64,000 nt of DNA, taken from contig NC_089991.1 of assembly GCF_036417845.1 (NCBI RefSeq), positions 12,095,001 through 12,159,000 on the forward strand, in the 5' to 3' direction. The translations under genes were made by a program, and so were the position numbers. Of the stretch, positions 53,136-64,000 are shown piece by piece. Numbering within the stretch: position 1 is the first letter of the stretch; each line of letters starts with the position of its first letter. The notes beneath the pieces are model-generated. The model had not been told where the DNA came from and did not search any database. It saw only the letters and a program-made list of their open reading frames with translations. The stretch comes from Apteryx mantelli. Its lineage: Eukaryota; Chordata; Aves; Apterygiformes; Apterygidae.

Positions 53136-53730
53136 GCCGCGAGGTCCCGGGGGCGGCCCGGCTCGCCCAGGGCCTGGCCTGCCCAGTTGCTCCGGGGTGA
53201 GCCCCCCCCCCCCGGGTCCTCCCCCTCCATCCCCCAGGGCTCCCCATCCCCCCCGGGCTCCCCCAGGGCTTCCCCCCCCCCCCCCGGGCTCCCCACTAAC
53301 CCCTGCGAGGGGCCGCAGGGAAGCAGGGTGGGGGGTCCCTGGCCGCTGCCGCAGAGCTGCCCTCGCAGCAGGGGCTGGTTTCATCGTCCTTAAACACGTA
53401 ACTGCCCTTTAGGTGACAGGAGCTGCCCTGATTGCGACTGCGTCAGCAGCCACTCCTGGGGCTGCACGGCTAGCCAGGCCGCGCAGCCACGCTGGACCGC
53501 GAGGCCGTGTCCGCGGTGTGTAGCGACTGTCCGCAGTGTGCAGCGCGCCGTCGCCCTGCCTGCCTTCGCCTCTGCGCTTCTCCTTCCTGGCGCAGAGCTG
53601 GTGAAAACTCCCGCCGAGGAGCCAGCGGGAGGGAGAAAAACCTCCCCTGCGTGGAGCCACGCGCAGGCCTCGGCCTGGCAGCCGTGTTTGTGTGCATCCC
53701 GTCGGCTCCAGATGTGTGGTGCCAGGTATG

Positions 53731-53744
53731 GTTGCTGTGGCAAC
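53731..53744. promoter_or_regulatory. X-box-like RFX binding motif
   Basis: GTTGCTGTGGCAAC is an imperfect inverted repeat of the half-site GTTGC and matches the X-box consensus of RFX factors. It lies in FAM114A2 intron 1, about 0.9 kb downstream of the proposed first exon. Function is inferred from motif form only. Confidence 0.5.
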
Positions 53745-54286
53745 CTGAGCATGTTTCAAATTCCAGATGGTTTGAATGCCCTGAAGAAGCTTGTCCCTAA
53801 AAATAGAAGCAAACCAGTCGCTGCCTCTGTACCTGCCCAGCTTTCCAATAGCTATCCCTGTTGGTATCTGACATCCTTCAAAGCAGCCATTCCAAACAAT
53901 TTGTTTTTGCTTTTTTTTTTTTTTGTGAAGCAAGCTATGGGTTAAATTATCCAAAGACCTTTTGTACCTTCAGTTTGCTTTTCAGAATTATCAGTCTGTT
54001 TGTCTCCTGTGCAGAGGGTGTGCTAGTTAGATAAAGCCACATGTTTCTGTGGGACTTTAAACTTCCAAGTGTGACACTTCTAGTTAGGTATAACTCATTG
54101 TACAAACTCACTTAAAAATATGACCTGTTTATGCAGGAATAGGGAATATGAGTCACAAGAAGAAGGGATTTCTGTCTTATTTGTGTTTAATTATTCAAAA
54201 CACAAATATGATGGTTTTGAACTAATGTTAATGAGTACAAGGGAGTGATTATTTTATCTGCTTTGCTTTATTTGAATGTTGTAGTC

Positions 54287-62634
<8,348 letters not shown>

Positions 62635-63375
62635 ATAATCCTTCTAATTAAGAACTTTCTGACCTTCCAACTTCATAGTTTCCATGCTGGAGAATGGTAT
62701 AATGGCTGATATTAAGGGGAAAAGTTAACTCTGATCATTGCTACTACAAGAATGGTGATTAAATGCAGACTAGCAATGACAGCTCTGCAGCTCACTGAGA
62801 GATGAGATTAGCATAGTTCAGACTGGTGGACAATGTGAGAGACTTAAAGTGCAGACTGCTTCCCTGTTTTCATGGACTGTCTGTATCTTTTCACTGAAAT
62901 CCCTCTGCTGTATGTGTTAATAAGCTCTTGGAGAAGCTCTCTGGACTGTGAAGACAATGCTGGAGAAAAAGAGTAGCAGCTGGCTGGTTAAAGACTTAGC
63001 TAAAATGATGGTGTGATTTTTAAGTTAGACGTAATTAGGTTCCTAATAGCTCTGTGTTGGTGTTGAAATGAATATTGAATGGGAGATGCAAAAAAAGTAA
63101 ATACTTATGATTATGAACCTTGCAATTCCTAGGTTTGAGAGACTAGAACAGAGAGAATTCCGTATGCTTTATCGAAGCATTGTTGCTAAAGAGAAGCTCC
63201 AGCTACTTGAAAATGTCTGTTAGTGACTCACGGATGTGGGATGGGGACTTTGGCAAGGCCCTGTTTCTCCTCCTCTTGCAGAATGTTGTTTCAGCAAGAG
63301 CTGGGAAAATGCTGGTCTGGCCCTAAGAATGTGGTAGCTTTGCTTTATAGCAATAAATAAGAAGTGGTTAAAAGG
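62635..63375 (+). other. FAM114A2: Probable FAM114A2 3' UTR with poly(A) signal
   Basis: AATAAA at 63352-63357 is followed within 30 nt by a G/T-rich stretch, a good cleavage context. An AATAAA at 62630-62635 overlaps the stop codon and is less likely to be used. The end coordinate is approximate. Confidence 0.55.
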
Positions 63376-64000
63376 GGTTGATTCCTGTTTGGGCAATTTA
63401 ATGAGATAATTTAGCATGAGGGTTCCCTTCTTTTAATGCAACTCGACATGTCAGTGACGGAATGTGTTCACAAACTCAGGTACCACTTTTCTTCCATTTC
63501 TGTGTAAAAACACTATAATGCAATTCTCCTTCTTCTTGGAAGATGTATTGAAGTGAGGGGTGGGGGAAGCAATTTGACTCTGTTAGTGGGAGTCCTAATT
63601 TGTCTCAGAAGCTGCTCTGCATATGGTGTCTTTTTCTTTGTGCTGTGAAAAGTTCCCTGCTTTGTTCCTTTTCACAGTTTTTATCTTTTGAGCTTCCCCT
63701 TTGGGAGGGAACAACCTCTGTTGGAATCACAAGAGCAGAAATGTACAGCTTAAATGGGACTTAAAGAAGTCCAGAATAGCTAACCATAGGTGGCTGACTA
63801 TCACACCTTCCTCTGTATTTGCTCATTGGTAACAGTGATGCTCAGATCTCTTTTTTTAAAATCCTCTGGGTTTTAGTACGTCTTGCAAACTTCTGCTATA
63901 CTGAAGGCTTAATGCTCCTCTGCTCGATTTGTGCAGGAGGGAAGTGTTCTTATTATTGGAATACCTTTTGGCTAAAGCTTTTCTGATATGGAAAAACCTT
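63376..64000. other. Sequence downstream of FAM114A2, nothing recognised
   Basis: Moderate-AT sequence without a convincing ORF, exon or repeat. It may be 3' UTR extension or intergenic DNA. Confidence 0.4.

Larger units (their letters stand above)
52834..54284 (+). other. FAM114A2: FAM114A2 intron 1 with G-rich then C-rich tracts
   Basis: The first part (about 52.84-53.16 kb) is G-rich on the plus strand and includes a 90-bp tandem duplication. At about 53.20-53.30 kb the strand bias flips to long C runs. An RFX-type site lies at 53731-53744. The acceptor TTGTAG ends at 54284. Long open frames here are caused by GC content and are not called. Confidence 0.6.

Noticed and set aside
52339-53412. 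357-codon plus-strand frame and 301-codon minus-strand frame at the FAM114A2 promoter
   Set aside because: They span the CpG island and G/C homopolymer tracts. The true FAM114A2 ATG lies in the next exon at 54287.
54245-54286. Upstream in-frame ATG at 54245 as the FAM114A2 start
   Set aside because: It lies before the AG acceptor at 54283-54284 in intronic sequence; the family-like N-terminus begins at 54287.

Overview
The window is vertebrate nuclear DNA, most likely from a bird. Two intron-containing genes can be read exon by exon with GT-AG junctions. They sit head to head in the arrangement known for MFAP3 and FAM114A2 on human 5q33. The introns are short, CR1-type LINE remnants are present, and part of the window is extremely GC- and CpG-rich; all of this fits an avian genome. 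Nothing indicates a prokaryotic or viral source, and most long open frames in the left half are by-products of GC richness or of tandem repeats.

Layout. Bases 1 to about 35.9 kb contain no gene I can identify. Within this, 1-2.9 kb is moderate in GC, while 2.9-35.9 kb is GC-rich with many CpG-dense blocks (largest about 12.97-14.80 kb). Short AT-rich islands full of TAATTA-type motifs interrupt these blocks and look like conserved regulatory elements (for example 9.67-9.79, 10.17-10.29, 11.80-11.94, 12.10-12.33, 15.78-16.05 and 33.6-34.06 kb). The stretch also holds a 35-bp tandem repeat (20.67-20.86 kb) and a 16-bp minisatellite of about 43 units (34.88-35.57 kb) with a 160-bp higher-order period. 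Composition drops sharply just after this minisatellite. From 36 to 42 kb is ordinary AT-richer intergenic DNA with one old CR1-like fragment.

Genes. MFAP3 (minus strand) has two coding exons, 47838-47559 and 46130-45385, and a likely long 3' UTR ending near 42.0 kb. Its product is predicted to be a single-pass membrane protein with one Ig domain. FAM114A2 (plus strand) has 13 coding exons from 54287 to 62634, which assemble into an uninterrupted 503-residue DUF719-family protein, with a candidate poly(A) signal at 63352. Between them, a CpG island at about 52.33-53.7 kb forms a probable bidirectional promoter. It carries two perfect CRE palindromes, several CRE half-sites, ETS and YY1 motifs, and an RFX X-box further into intron 1.

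The most interesting leads are the six-frame-open minisatellite with its higher-order structure, the clustered CREs in the shared promoter, a possible mutually exclusive exon in FAM114A2 only 19 nt from exon 13, a possible extra exon upstream of MFAP3 coding exon 1, and the abrupt base-composition boundary at about 36 kb. I found no convincing undescribed multi-gene system. Gene identities rest on remembered family sequences and synteny, not on a database search.
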